Assembly: GCA_029939235.1 (NCBI GenBank)
Contig: JAOZTG010000005.1
Span: forward strand, 15,057 to 48,833
Length of the DNA: 33,777 nucleotides
Source of the DNA: Flavobacteriaceae bacterium
Lineage (GTDB): Bacteria; Bacteroidota; Bacteroidia; Flavobacteriales; Flavobacteriaceae
Direction of reading: 5' to 3'
Made by a program: the position numbers and the translations under genes. Of this stretch, positions 17,364 to 26,684 are shown piece by piece. The first letter of the stretch is position 1. The number at the start of each line of letters is the position of its first letter. The notes beneath the pieces are model-generated. The model was not told where the DNA came from. It saw only the letters and a list, made by a program, of their open reading frames with translations, and made no database searches.

Positions 17364-19706
17364 TTACCAATGTACCCGGCCATAATCCGTTTTCTTTTGG
17401 GTATTTTTAATAGCTATGGATATCATCTCCATTTTTTCCTTTTTGGATCGAGTTGATTTTATTTTTTTTAGACTATCTGAAAGTCCTTCCATATCTCTTA
17501 AGTGTTGATCCAGCTTGAAGTAGCCCACATTGCGAATACCAAACAGTTGCTCCGTCTTAATTCCCAATTGATTTGCTTCTTTACGATAGACTGTCATATC
17601 TTTTGTTACTCTGGGTTCTGCAAGTACAGTTAAAGATTGATCAATCGATTTATTCAATTTACCGGATTCAAGACCTTGCTCTAAGTATTGCCGGATACGT
17701 TCTTCCTGTTTCAGTTCCAGTTGTAATTTTAATTGAATATATTTATCTAATGCTGCTTTTTGCATAAACAATTTCCAAAGGTGATCCTTTTCCATTAAAT
17801 TCTCCGGTATTAGTTTGCCTGCTTCTTTAACCAAATCATAATACCTGTCAATACCATCATTGGTTGCTAATGGTAATTCAATATTTTTTTCCAACTGAAA
17901 AATAGCCTGAGTCATCAGATCACTGGCCTTTTCACCAAAATAGATCTTGCAATATTCATCTGTCACCTCTTTTGCAGACCTGTGTGGATTCATCAATAAA
18001 CGATGCCAAAAGTATTGATTGAAGTGATCATGGTAGCCTTCGGTATAAATAATATCTCCCTGAGAAAAAGGCATGATCGCCTGAAATATTTCGTGCAAAG
18101 CAACGGGTCTGGTATGCCATGTTCTTCTTCCAAAGGATTTTGCGATATTTCGTTCCGGATTTTCAACATTGTACTGAGCCATGATCCAATGAGTGATATC
18201 TGAATAATGAACGATCTTTTGATCTTTTGGAAGTGCATTGAGGGTTTCTGCCAAATAGCGATTCAGCCAGCCATATCCAGGATATTCAAACATTTGGTCA
18301 TTTAGCTGATTTCGAAAATACCATGTCATGGCATTAGATCCCGGACCATAAGCTATACCGTACAACCATTCCTGAGACTTCTCGGAAAGGTAATCAAAAA
18401 TGGCAAAATCTCCTTCATTTGTCAGATCCTGATTGGCAATTAACACAATTAAATCAGGGTGTATTTTTAGGGCGATCTTTGAAATGTCTTCACATAAAAG
18501 TGCAAAGGTTTTGCCCCAGGGCTTACATCGTTCATCACGGCATCCTCCCGGGTCTCCTGCATAAAACCTTAAAATATCGTGATCTCCAAGTGTTTTTAAT
18601 TTTTCCGTCCACTGTTTGAGCAAGGCTTCTCTGGCTTCTGGTATAGAAGGGCAGACCCAGTTGCTTTTGATCCATTCCCAATCAGCTAAACCACCGGATT
18701 TCCATGCTTCAGGGGTTTCTCCGTAATATTGATTTGGACGGATGCCTACCGTTGTCATTAGATCAAATGATTTAAGAAAACGCGTTCTTTCACTTGTGCT
18801 ACCCCATTCTTCGGCATAAAAACAGTTGGCACCGGCAAGAGCATAATCCAAAATAACATTTTTCCATTCATCTGTAGTCCACGCTCTGGATTTTGTGTAT
18901 TTTCTCATGGTTCCCCCCTGAGGGTTATTTGCCCCGCGAAAACGATAGGCAGGTGCAGTACTAACTTCAAATGTTTTAAACCTTACCGATTGTTTACCCA
19001 ATTCCATTTGCCGAAGTATTTCCCCCGCAGCATATAACACCCCTCGATTGTCTGTTCCTACTGCAATAATTGCAGGAGCATTGTCAAGAGTCACCATTTT
19101 AACAGCAAATCCTTCTGCAGAAGGTTTAGATCGCCTCGGTAATCTTATGTTATTTATTTTGATAAGCTTATCTAACAGATCGGATTTTGTAGCCAACCCA
19201 AGGTAGATATGTAAATCTGCATTTGGATCTTTTTGTTTTGATATGGATACTTTAATCTTACTATTTACCTGCAATCTGTCCTGTAGTACATTTGCTACAT
19301 TTTGCTCAGGCATTCCGGCATTTTCATTGAGAATTATTCTTATTTGTGTAGCATCAACTGTTTGTATTTTCTCAGCCGGTATTTTTATCAGATCTATATC
19401 AATTCTTGATCTGTTTCCAACAACAATTTCCTGTGTGATCATTCCCGGATAAGAATAGATAAGTACCGATTTTTCATCTGAAACAAGGATGCTGTATTCA
19501 CCATCATTGTCTGAAACTATTTTGACAGATGTACCCTTTATAGAAATATTGATCCCACCAACTCCCGGAGAATTAACTTCGCCTATTGTGATGATTCCAC
19601 CAACCTTTTTATCCTGTGCAGAAACGAATTGACTAACAAAAATTGTAAGGGTAAAAAACAGACTGATAAACCAGATCGGTTTGATATGTGTAGTTGTTTT
19701 TTTCAT
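17364..19706 (-). CDS. putative secreted glycoside hydrolase with SusC-type carboxypeptidase-regulatory-like N-domain
   Basis: A 780-residue exported protein with a signal peptide to about residue 30 (VSAQD). Residues about 35-107 (VGGINISIKGTSVKIVSDND, then YSYPGMITQEIVVG) match the carboxypeptidase-D-regulatory-like domain found at the N-terminus of SusC/TonB-dependent transporters. Residues about 115-250 look like the zincin-like alpha/beta domain that precedes the barrel in GH20/GH67/GH84-type enzymes (ADLHIYLG, IIAVGTDNRGVLYAAGEIL). A TIM-barrel-like catalytic region follows, with YAEEWGST (298-305) and FYAGDPGGCRDERC (381-394). A helical C-terminal part is rich in Lys/Glu. No assigned CAZy family is evident to me. 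Its neighbours are glycosidases, so a glycan role is likely. The acids Glu299/Glu300 and Asp385 are candidates for catalysis only by position. Confidence 0.6.
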   Translation of the reverse strand: MKKTTTHIKPIWFISLFFTLTIFVSQFVSAQDKKVGGIITIGEVNSPGVGGINISIKGTSVKIVSDNDGEYSILVSDEKSVLIYSYPGMITQEIVVGNRSRIDIDLIKIPAEKIQTVDATQIRIILNENAGMPEQNVANVLQDRLQVNSKIKVSISKQKDPNADLHIYLGLATKSDLLDKLIKINNIRLPRRSKPSAEGFAVKMVTLDNAPAIIAVGTDNRGVLYAAGEILRQMELGKQSVRFKTFEVSTAPAYRFRGANNPQGGTMRKYTKSRAWTTDEWKNVILDYALAGANCFYAEEWGSTSERTRFLKSFDLMTTVGIRPNQYYGETPEAWKSGGLADWEWIKSNWVCPSIPEAREALLKQWTEKLKTLGDHDILRFYAGDPGGCRDERCKPWGKTFALLCEDISKIALKIHPDLIVLIANQDLTNEGDFAIFDYLSEKSQEWLYGIAYGPGSNAMTWYFRNQLNDQMFEYPGYGWLNRYLAETLNALPKDQKIVHYSDITHWIMAQYNVENPERNIAKSFGRRTWHTRPVALHEIFQAIMPFSQGDIIYTEGYHDHFNQYFWHRLLMNPHRSAKEVTDEYCKIYFGEKASDLMTQAIFQLEKNIELPLATNDGIDRYYDLVKEAGKLIPENLMEKDHLWKLFMQKAALDKYIQLKLQLELKQEERIRQYLEQGLESGKLNKSIDQSLTVLAEPRVTKDMTVYRKEANQLGIKTEQLFGIRNVGYFKLDQHLRDMEGLSDSLKKIKSTRSKKEKMEMISIAIKNTQKKTDYGRVHW

Positions 19707-19746
19707 TTTTCAATATGTATTAAAAGGTTAATTTATATTGTTGATT

Positions 19747-20727
19747 TTAACTTGCAAGGAATAATTTCCATACCCAGTCAACAAGTGTATGTGCCAAAAT
19801 TGCTGCAAACAAATTATTTCCACTTTTTCTATATGCCCATCCATAACCCAAACCAGCAATTGTTGCTAAAGAAACATAGGTGATTTGCATGGAAAGATCA
19901 TTCACGTTATTCCAGTGCATCAATCCAAAAGCAAGGGAAGATACAGCCATCGGAATCCATTTTTTAGAAGATACTTTTTCGAGCCCCCTGAGTAAAAGAC
20001 CTCTAAAAAATAATTCTTCCGGTAAGGCAACAGTTAAAAACAGACCAATAAAATGGGCTGATAATTTAGGAATATCATAAGATTCAGGAATTGAAAAAGT
20101 TAAAAAACCTGTGGCCAGTCCCGGAGGGATAACCACTGCCATAATCATGATCAATGACAACACTGCAATTGTTAGATCTTTAAATTTGGGAACCAGATTA
20201 TAACCAATATTTGCATTACGGTAGCCATACCATCCGATGACCGCTGTAACAGAAATTGCCATGGACCACCAAGTATAATCAAGATTTTCCTGCATACCAT
20301 CGTACCAGCGAAGATCAAACGGGATCCAAAGGAGTAACCAAATTGCCACATCACTCCAGTTGAATTTAAATTCTTCAGCTCTGTTTTGTTTCATCACTCC
20401 AAAAACAGCTAAAGTGATAAAACCAAAAATAATTGTATGATAGGGATCGAAATTGCCGGTTAATAATCCCGGGATAGCAAATAGAATGGTTAATCCACCC
20501 GCTATATAATACAATGCGTTTTGATTTTCTTTAATCCAATTGTTAAATTGTTCAGCAGCTTTTGGAGATCCTAAGGCAAGCATAAGACCCAATAGTGGTG
20601 AAAAACTTAATACTAAAGCCACCAGGGTTAACATATTTTTATCTGAATCGGAGGATGATACTCCATATATTAGTAAAGCCCCTAGCAAGGACCATAGTAT
20701 CCAGAGTGTTATAAATTTAGTTTTCAT
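19747..20727 (-). CDS. CPBP family intramembrane metalloprotease (Abi/CAAX-type)
   Basis: A 326-residue polytopic membrane protein with about eight hydrophobic segments. The CPBP motifs are intact: EExxxR as Glu237-Glu238-x3-Arg242 (PEELFFRG), FxxxH as Phe267-His271 (FGLMH), and His313 with Asp317 (AHTLVDW). These residues bind the catalytic metal in Rce1-like proteases. Members act as intramembrane peptidases, in prenyl-protein or bacteriocin-type processing, or in unknown roles. It is flanked closely (24 and 40 nt) by GH16 and the SusC-domain glycosidase, so it is probably co-transcribed with the glycan genes, yet no substrate is suggested. It could be a processing enzyme for a surface protein, or a passenger. 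Confidence 0.85.
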   Translation of the reverse strand: MKTKFITLWILWSLLGALLIYGVSSSDSDKNMLTLVALVLSFSPLLGLMLALGSPKAAEQFNNWIKENQNALYYIAGGLTILFAIPGLLTGNFDPYHTIIFGFITLAVFGVMKQNRAEEFKFNWSDVAIWLLLWIPFDLRWYDGMQENLDYTWWSMAISVTAVIGWYGYRNANIGYNLVPKFKDLTIAVLSLIMIMAVVIPPGLATGFLTFSIPESYDIPKLSAHFIGLFLTVALPEELFFRGLLLRGLEKVSSKKWIPMAVSSLAFGLMHWNNVNDLSMQITYVSLATIAGLGYGWAYRKSGNNLFAAILAHTLVDWVWKLFLAS

Positions 20728-20751
20728 AGTAATATTTCATAATTAATTAAG

Positions 20752-21987
20752 CTATTTCTTCTTATACACTTTTACATGATCTATGATAAAAGTATCTGGC
20801 AGTATAGCCAATTCCAGATCTTCCACAGAATGTGCGGGCTCAAAACTCAGAATGATGTATTCATCAATATGTGAGATAGCTTCCTTGATCTCGTGGTACT
20901 TTAATCCATCAACAAAGAATGCGTATTTTTCTGGTGTCCATTCTACTGCAAAAGTATGGAAGCCTTCTCCAATACCGTCTACTTTACTAAGGAAAGCTCC
21001 TGTGGATTTTTGATTAGGGCCGTAAGCCCAGTGGAGGTTATGAGATACAAAATCGCCACCTTGATTTTTAAAATATTCAAAAATATCTATTTCCACACCA
21101 TATTTACCAGGGTCTTCTCCTGTTGAAATGCCAGGTGACTGAATCCAGAAAGCAGCCCAGTTTCCGGTTGTCTTTGGTAGTTGTGCCCTGCACTCGAAAT
21201 ACCCATAAGTTGTATCAAAAAGTCCCTGTGTACCTATAGCACTAACTTTTAGGGAATCATTTTCCATAAAAGCCTTGATATGCAGTTTTCCGTTTTTGAT
21301 CTCTAGGGCATCAGGCGTCACAAAACCAACACCTCTGGGGCCAACACCACGAACTTTCCATTTTGTACTGTCGAGTTTGTCACTGTTAAAGTTATCTTCC
21401 CAAAATAGTTTATATCCCTCATTTGCTGGATTGAACAATTTATTTGATAAAGGTTGAAATAAGTCTGTTTCTTTTTTATCTGTAGTGATTATTACCGGAA
21501 GTCTCCATAAACCCCCACTGTTCCCCCAGTCATTCACTCTAACAGTAATTAAGTTAATCCCTTTGTAATTAATTTTATCTGTGATATTTGTAAACGATGG
21601 TTTATCTGCAAAAGTAATATTTGCTTCGCCGAAAGCACTTAGTTTTTCACCATTTACAAACAATTCATAGGCATCATTTACAGCTGCGAATTTTATCCAA
21701 ACATCTTCCCCTTTCCAGTCTGCCGGAATTTCAACTGTTTTTCTATACCAACCATAGGAGTCCAGTTCAGGATATCCCTGATCTTCCCATTTTTTACCGG
21801 CATCGAGTATGGTCCATTGGGAATCGTCAAAATCAACAGAATACCATTTTTCAGAAATTCCAATATTTTTTTCATCTGCAGAAAAACGCCATTTTTTGGA
21901 TATATCAATTGTTTTTTGGGAATCGTTTTTTACACATGACAGGGTCATTGTGAAAATAAAAAGGAGAAGGCTCAATTTTATCTTCAT
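20752..21987 (-). CDS. GH16 beta-glucanase-like lipoprotein with N-terminal GH2-type sugar-binding domain
   Basis: A 411-residue protein with a lipoprotein signal (MTLSC, Cys18). Residues about 28-170 form a galactose-binding/GH2-like jelly roll (WYRKTVEIP, ELFVNGEKL, RVNDWGNSGGLWR). The GH16 beta-jelly-roll catalytic domain is at about 195-411, with the signature GVEIDIFEYF: Glu299 nucleophile, Asp301, and Glu304 acid/base. GH16 enzymes cleave beta-1,3/1,4-glucans (laminarin, lichenan), agar, carrageenan or porphyran, and the sequence does not choose among these. The ExDxxE form without an extra residue between Asp and Glu matches the shorter type, often agarase/carrageenase or xyloglucanase-like rather than laminarinase. 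It sits 45 nt after GH172 B. Confidence 0.87.
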   Translation of the reverse strand: MKIKLSLLLFIFTMTLSCVKNDSQKTIDISKKWRFSADEKNIGISEKWYSVDFDDSQWTILDAGKKWEDQGYPELDSYGWYRKTVEIPADWKGEDVWIKFAAVNDAYELFVNGEKLSAFGEANITFADKPSFTNITDKINYKGINLITVRVNDWGNSGGLWRLPVIITTDKKETDLFQPLSNKLFNPANEGYKLFWEDNFNSDKLDSTKWKVRGVGPRGVGFVTPDALEIKNGKLHIKAFMENDSLKVSAIGTQGLFDTTYGYFECRAQLPKTTGNWAAFWIQSPGISTGEDPGKYGVEIDIFEYFKNQGGDFVSHNLHWAYGPNQKSTGAFLSKVDGIGEGFHTFAVEWTPEKYAFFVDGLKYHEIKEAISHIDEYIILSFEPAHSVEDLELAILPDTFIIDHVKVYKKK

Positions 21988-22032
21988 TTAATTATGGATT
22001 TAAAATTTGTTTTACAGTCATATTATATATTG

Positions 22033-23202
22033 TTAGTTCTCTTTATTTTTCTTTTGAATGATCAGGTTTTCCTTAGAAGGTAACGCAGGAAAGGGATTGT
22101 GTGGTTCAATTTGATACCAATAGGCAACGGAAGCCAGATCATCCTTTAAGGGTAAATATCCATCGGATCTCCAGCCCAGACTTTGAACTGTAATTCGAAG
22201 ATCTTCATCAAATCGGATAGGATCTAATACATGCCAGCGATATTGTCCAAAAACACCCACAAACCCCTTGATTTTTTCATCTTTTACTTCATAGAAGCCA
22301 GCATATAAGCTGCTAAATGAATCATAGTGCATCTTTCCATCTATCTCTCTGTCATTATAGCCATAGGATCCTAAGAAATAATCTTCTTCACCTGTAGTGC
22401 AAATAGTTGGAAATTCTTTATCGCCATCCATATAGAATTTCACTTCACCTTCTCCCCACCATCCGCTTTTTTTTGTACCATGAGCCAGGTAAGTTCCAAC
22501 ATATTGTCCTTTGCCTTTTATTCCGTCAACTATGGTAAATACCTCTTTGAACGGAATTTCATTTACTCTGCGAAACTGTGCATGAAAGTATGGTGTATTT
22601 TTTTCTACCGTTTCAAGTGAATAATTTATTTGATAATATACGGTAGCCTTTTTATTAGATCTGTTTTCCATCGTAATCCTGCATTTTTTTCTGAATGGCA
22701 TCTGCCAGTAAGAATTAAATCCACTACGCGGATTAACAGCTATCGTTGCTGAATTGATCACCGGCTCATTCATAATTCCCCAACCAGCAGCAAAAAAATC
22801 ACCTACGGGAACTTCAATAGAAGGTTCTTTTTCATCATCCCAGTAAAATCTAAAGATCATTTGTCGATAATCTCCAACAGGAGTCATCCAGATATGATTG
22901 ATTATTCCTGAACCATTGATCTCACCAAGGGTAAAGGTTTCTCCTGATTGAATGTGGATATAAGGATTTACCTTCCAACCCTGACCTAATTTTCTGGCCA
23001 TTTTTGCAGCCGTACCTTCTTCCAGAGTTGCTATTCCACCTTTCCCTTTTTCGCCTGTAAAATTTTCCGGACTTATGGATCGTGTCTTTGCATTTGATAA
23101 TTGATAGAGATTTTTAACTGTAGGAACCTGAGCAAATAACATCCCATTGATAAGTAGTGAAATAAAGAGTAATTTTTTAATTCTATTTTTTATAGTGATC
23201 AT
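22033..23202 (-). CDS. GH172 (DUF2961) glycoside hydrolase, copy B
   Basis: A 389-residue secreted enzyme, a close paralogue of the protein at 13661-14809. The signal peptide ends near MLFAQ. Candidate catalytic residues are Glu251 (GWWGEGEV) and Glu272 (TTGEEDYF), the same 21-residue spacing as in copy A. Substitutions relative to copy A are mostly conservative and concentrated in the signal peptide, surface-type Lys/Asn positions and the C-terminal tail; one notable loop change is LGWRSDGY here against LGWGPDGY in A. It starts 1 nt after the sialidase-fold gene stop, suggesting coupled expression with that enzyme. GH172 includes alpha-D-fructofuranosidases and D-arabinofuranosidases; which applies is open. 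Confidence 0.88.
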   Translation of the reverse strand: MITIKNRIKKLLFISLLINGMLFAQVPTVKNLYQLSNAKTRSISPENFTGEKGKGGIATLEEGTAAKMARKLGQGWKVNPYIHIQSGETFTLGEINGSGIINHIWMTPVGDYRQMIFRFYWDDEKEPSIEVPVGDFFAAGWGIMNEPVINSATIAVNPRSGFNSYWQMPFRKKCRITMENRSNKKATVYYQINYSLETVEKNTPYFHAQFRRVNEIPFKEVFTIVDGIKGKGQYVGTYLAHGTKKSGWWGEGEVKFYMDGDKEFPTICTTGEEDYFLGSYGYNDREIDGKMHYDSFSSLYAGFYEVKDEKIKGFVGVFGQYRWHVLDPIRFDEDLRITVQSLGWRSDGYLPLKDDLASVAYWYQIEPHNPFPALPSKENLIIQKKNKEN

Positions 23203-23203
23203 T

Positions 23204-24925
23204 CTATTTAAGGTCTTTTAATTCCCAATGGGTTTGCATCAGGCTTGTTTTTTCACCGGCTTTATCTATTTGATAATAGATGGTGAGAATGGAGCCATCA
23301 TCCAGTTGAACAGATGCCGGATAACCCAGATCATCTGTTGCACTCATGCTCAGAAGAATTTCATTTTCTATATCCCAGGTTTTACCACCATCTTTACTGA
23401 TACAGGCTCTTTCGCCATAAGGGATTTTTCTAACCCCATAAGAAAGTAGAAGCCAGTCATTTTTAAGTTTTATGAGGTGAGGAGGGTAGCCCCAAATATT
23501 TGTTTTTCGGGTTACAGACCATGTTTTACCACCATCAGTGCTCTCTGTTTGACGTAAAAAGGATTTTGATCGATCCTTAGGTTGATATCTGAACATCGCT
23601 ATTAATTTACCATCGGGAATTTCTACAACATGTGGTTCAGAATATGGTTCTAATAGATCTTCCTTAGGAATATCTATAGTGGATAGCAAATTCCAGGTCT
23701 TCCCTTCATCTTTAGATTCTTCAACCCCTAATTTTTTTTCTCCATTAATTGAGGTAGTCCCTACATACAACAGCCTGCCATCTTTCAATTCTATCGGGCC
23801 ATGTGGAGCTGTTACCAATTGTTTTACAGGCTCTTCCCATGTTTTTCCTTGGTCTGTAGATCGGCGTGTCCAGTTACCCAGCCATTTATTGATGGTTTCC
23901 TTATTCAGTTTTTCTCTATGCCGTTTATACTCCGGGTGTTGAGCATAGGATCTTCCATTGTCGAATGCCATGGAGGTAAACCAGCTAACGATCCAGGTGC
24001 CTGATCTCGTCTCCAAAATACCGGCATCCCGATCATCCAAAGGAGTGTTATTTATAGTAATGGGATCAGTCCAGGTCTTGCCATTATCGGTACTCCGTAT
24101 CATTTCGGTAATCCCATAGGGACAAACATGTTGGTCTCTGTTTCCGGAAAAAACCGCTATCAATTCCCCGGACTTAGTTTTCATAATTGTTGGCCAGCCA
24201 ATATACCGATTGGGCTCTTTACAAATTACTTTGGTCTCCATAATACTTGCATTTTTGGAGCTTTGGGAATGCATCCTCTCTATTCTGGAATCGAAGAGCT
24301 TTTGATCTTTCGGTCCGTAAATTTGTGCATAGGCGCCCCATCCACCACCAATTTGATCAATTTTAAGTAAGATGCTGTTCTTTCCTTTTTTTAAATGAAT
24401 ATTTGCTATGTTTTGAGATGGCTGGGCAGCTCTACCGGTTTTGTGATCAACTACTAATCTGCCATTGAACCATACTTTACCGGCATCGTTTGTGCCGATA
24501 TGTAAATGGATATCCTGATCAGCATTGCTGTCCAATTCAGCATATAAATAAGTAAATACATCGGAAGGATTCCCAAACAGATCTGTTAGATTGATATAGT
24601 CGGTCCTCCAGGAGTGCAATTTAAACTTATTAGTTTTCCCGTCTGGTGTTTTGAATTCTTTTAAAGCAACAATTTTAGCAGAAGTTTCTCCGCCGATATC
24701 GATGAGAAAATCTTTTGAAAATCCATTTTGAAAATTCTTTGTATTTATTCCATTTTGAGAATAATTATTTGCTATTGGAGCAGTAACAAGCCAATTGTGT
24801 AAAGTAACAATATCCCCATTGACTGGAATTGAAGTGATATGTTTTTGAGCCAAAGAATTATTATAAAACAGTGCTATAAGAACAATTGGCAATATTCTGG
24901 TAATTCTTCTGATCTGATCTATCAT
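23204..24925 (-). CDS. sialidase-fold (BNR/Asp-box) exo-glycosidase-like protein with N-terminal jelly-roll domain
   Basis: A 573-residue exported protein. I use the start at 24925, giving an ATGA overlap with the upstream stop, rather than 24940. The signal peptide ends NNSLAQ. Residues about 35-205 are a beta-sandwich module ([31 protein letters not shown]), resembling the non-catalytic domains joined to glycan-binding enzymes. Residues about 230-573 form a six-bladed sialidase-type propeller with five Asp boxes of the form S-x-D-x-G-K-T-W, at about 278, 356, 404, 462 and 510. The strand [19 protein letters not shown] is typical of this fold. A full sialidase Arg triad cannot be confirmed by eye, so it may act on a different sugar or only bind. 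It is translationally coupled to DUF1080 and GH172 B. Confidence 0.75.
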   Translation of the reverse strand: MIDQIRRITRILPIVLIALFYNNSLAQKHITSIPVNGDIVTLHNWLVTAPIANNYSQNGINTKNFQNGFSKDFLIDIGGETSAKIVALKEFKTPDGKTNKFKLHSWRTDYINLTDLFGNPSDVFTYLYAELDSNADQDIHLHIGTNDAGKVWFNGRLVVDHKTGRAAQPSQNIANIHLKKGKNSILLKIDQIGGGWGAYAQIYGPKDQKLFDSRIERMHSQSSKNASIMETKVICKEPNRYIGWPTIMKTKSGELIAVFSGNRDQHVCPYGITEMIRSTDNGKTWTDPITINNTPLDDRDAGILETRSGTWIVSWFTSMAFDNGRSYAQHPEYKRHREKLNKETINKWLGNWTRRSTDQGKTWEEPVKQLVTAPHGPIELKDGRLLYVGTTSINGEKKLGVEESKDEGKTWNLLSTIDIPKEDLLEPYSEPHVVEIPDGKLIAMFRYQPKDRSKSFLRQTESTDGGKTWSVTRKTNIWGYPPHLIKLKNDWLLLSYGVRKIPYGERACISKDGGKTWDIENEILLSMSATDDLGYPASVQLDDGSILTIYYQIDKAGEKTSLMQTHWELKDLK

Positions 24926-25689
24926 AATTCGCGGATCCAAATGTTTCTATAACTAACCGGGGAGCCATGGTCTTGTAAGGAAATGGGCTCCTTTGTCCCG
25001 TGTTTTTTATAGGAAGGAGCACTTGAATGCGCTGTATTTCCCAGAATCTCTACATGATTTTGGATCAATACACCATTTTGAATAACAGTGATATATGCAG
25101 GTTTGTCCATTTCGCCGTTATCTTTAAAAACAGGTGCTTTATAGATGATATCATAAGCTTGCCATTCTCCGGGACGACGGCATGCATTCACTAATGGTAT
25201 GTATTGCTTATAGATACTGCCGGCCTGTCCGTTCACATAGGTCTTATTGTCATATGAATCTAATACCTGCACTTCATAACGCTCTTGTAAAAAAATTCCG
25301 CTGTTTCCTCTGTCTTGTGAATCATCTTTAACAATAGCGGGACTTCTCCATTCTACGTGAAGCTGACAATCGCCAAAAGATCTCTTTGTTCGAATACTTC
25401 CCGATTTTTTAACAACGGTCATCTCTCCATTTTCTAATTTCCATTTTGCTTTTCCACCTTTTGTGCTTTCCCATTCATTCATATTGGTACCATTCATCAG
25501 TACGATTGCATCTGACGGAGCTGTTGTTGCATTACCGGGATTGATCACGACGGGTACAGGTTCCCATATGGCGGTAGATTTACTTTTATTTTCCTGCCCG
25601 ATGCACGTTGATGAGAACAGAAATATGGAAGTTCCAATAAATAGAAATGCTGGTTTTAATCTTTTAAGAATGAAGTTTTTTTTGTTCAT
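24922..25689 (-). CDS. DUF1080 (3-keto-disaccharide hydrolase-like) secreted protein
   Basis: A 255-residue exported protein. I start it at 25689 ([10 protein letters not shown]), which leaves a 25-nt gap after the upstream stop; the longer reading from 25764 overlaps that gene and adds no signal-like sequence. The signal peptide ends at about SSTCIGQ. Residues about 55-250 are a DUF1080 jelly roll: [50 protein letters not shown] and the closing [20 protein letters not shown]. The domain is named for hydrolysis of 3-keto-disaccharides made by glycoside 3-dehydrogenases; no such dehydrogenase is in the window. It overlaps the sialidase-fold gene by ATGA, so the two are translationally coupled. 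Confidence 0.8.
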   Translation of the reverse strand: MNKKNFILKRLKPAFLFIGTSIFLFSSTCIGQENKSKSTAIWEPVPVVINPGNATTAPSDAIVLMNGTNMNEWESTKGGKAKWKLENGEMTVVKKSGSIRTKRSFGDCQLHVEWRSPAIVKDDSQDRGNSGIFLQERYEVQVLDSYDNKTYVNGQAGSIYKQYIPLVNACRRPGEWQAYDIIYKAPVFKDNGEMDKPAYITVIQNGVLIQNHVEILGNTAHSSAPSYKKHGTKEPISLQDHGSPVSYRNIWIREL

Positions 25690-25714
25690 GGTTATTATTT
25701 TTAATTTGTCTGAA

Positions 25715-26590
25715 TTATTCCTCAATGCAAATAGAATAAGCTGCATCAAAACTCTTTTTAGCATTTAGCCTGATCAGTCCTTCTTTATTTTCAAAACTCC
25801 TATCGGAATCATAACTGTCTGCGATTCCTATCCAGGGTTCAATGCAGACGTATTCTGCATTTGGCTTTGCCCAAATTCCCAAATAGGGAAAATCTTTAAA
25901 TTCAACCGAAAGGACCTGATTTGATCTTTTGCTTTTCAGACTTACCTTATTAGAATTCAAATTTTTAAGCACGAGTGCATCGTCATCAAATAAGTGGGCA
26001 TGTAAATGGATAATCTTAGGTTCGGAGAAAACAGGATAGGTTTCCTTTCCTATCAAACCATCCTTTTGCACACTCCATGTTTGGGCTGTTTCGGGTTTTT
26101 CAAACTCCAGGTAATAATCGCTGTATTTTTCGCCTTCATTAAGCGGACATTTAAAGCCGGGATGACCTCCCAGTGAAAACAACATCTGCTGATCACCATG
26201 ATTTGTGATTTGATGTTCAAGTCTCAATTTATTTTCTTCAAGGATATATTTGATCCGGTATTCAAATAGAAATGGATATATCTTTAAATAATGATCATTA
26301 TATTTTAAGCCAAAAGTGAGTGTATTCTCTGTTTTTTCAATCAAGGAAACATCTTTATTATTCCTTATAAAACCGTGTTTCGGACAGCTGTATTCTTTTC
26401 CCTGATATAAAAAACTATCATTTTTCAGACAACCGATGATTGGAAATAAATTTGGAGCATGAGATGCCCATACATCAGGGTTGGCATCCCACATGTATTC
26501 TTTGTTGCTGATCAGTGATCTTATACTGCATAATTCAGCCCCTTTTTCCTTTACTTTTACCTGAAGATATTTATTTTTTAGTGTATACAT
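25715..26590 (-). CDS. aldose 1-epimerase family protein (LacX-like)
   Basis: A 291-residue cytoplasmic protein (no signal peptide) of the galactose-mutarotase fold. His72 (KHGFIR), His143 (GGHPGF) and Glu251 (CIEPWIG) correspond to the substrate-binding histidines and catalytic Glu of aldose 1-epimerases. The family interconverts alpha and beta anomers of free aldoses, or of hexose-6-phosphates in YeaD-type members. LacX-like members have no proven specificity. It is the first gene of the glycan block, 94 nt downstream of the transporter gene, and it reads into the DUF1080 gene 25 nt later. It fits handling of monosaccharides released by the secreted hydrolases. Confidence 0.82.
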   Translation of the reverse strand: MYTLKNKYLQVKVKEKGAELCSIRSLISNKEYMWDANPDVWASHAPNLFPIIGCLKNDSFLYQGKEYSCPKHGFIRNNKDVSLIEKTENTLTFGLKYNDHYLKIYPFLFEYRIKYILEENKLRLEHQITNHGDQQMLFSLGGHPGFKCPLNEGEKYSDYYLEFEKPETAQTWSVQKDGLIGKETYPVFSEPKIIHLHAHLFDDDALVLKNLNSNKVSLKSKRSNQVLSVEFKDFPYLGIWAKPNAEYVCIEPWIGIADSYDSDRSFENKEGLIRLNAKKSFDAAYSICIEE

Positions 26591-26684
26591 TTTTAATTAG
26601 AATTTTGAAGCATGCAAATCAAGAGTTAAATACTGCTTTATTGATAAAAATATTCTCTTGGTCTAAAGAAAAATATCTTGTAAA

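Noticed and set aside
25690-25764. Longer N-terminus for the DUF1080 protein (start at 25764)
   Set aside because: It overlaps the epimerase-like gene end; the start at 25689 begins a proper signal peptide.
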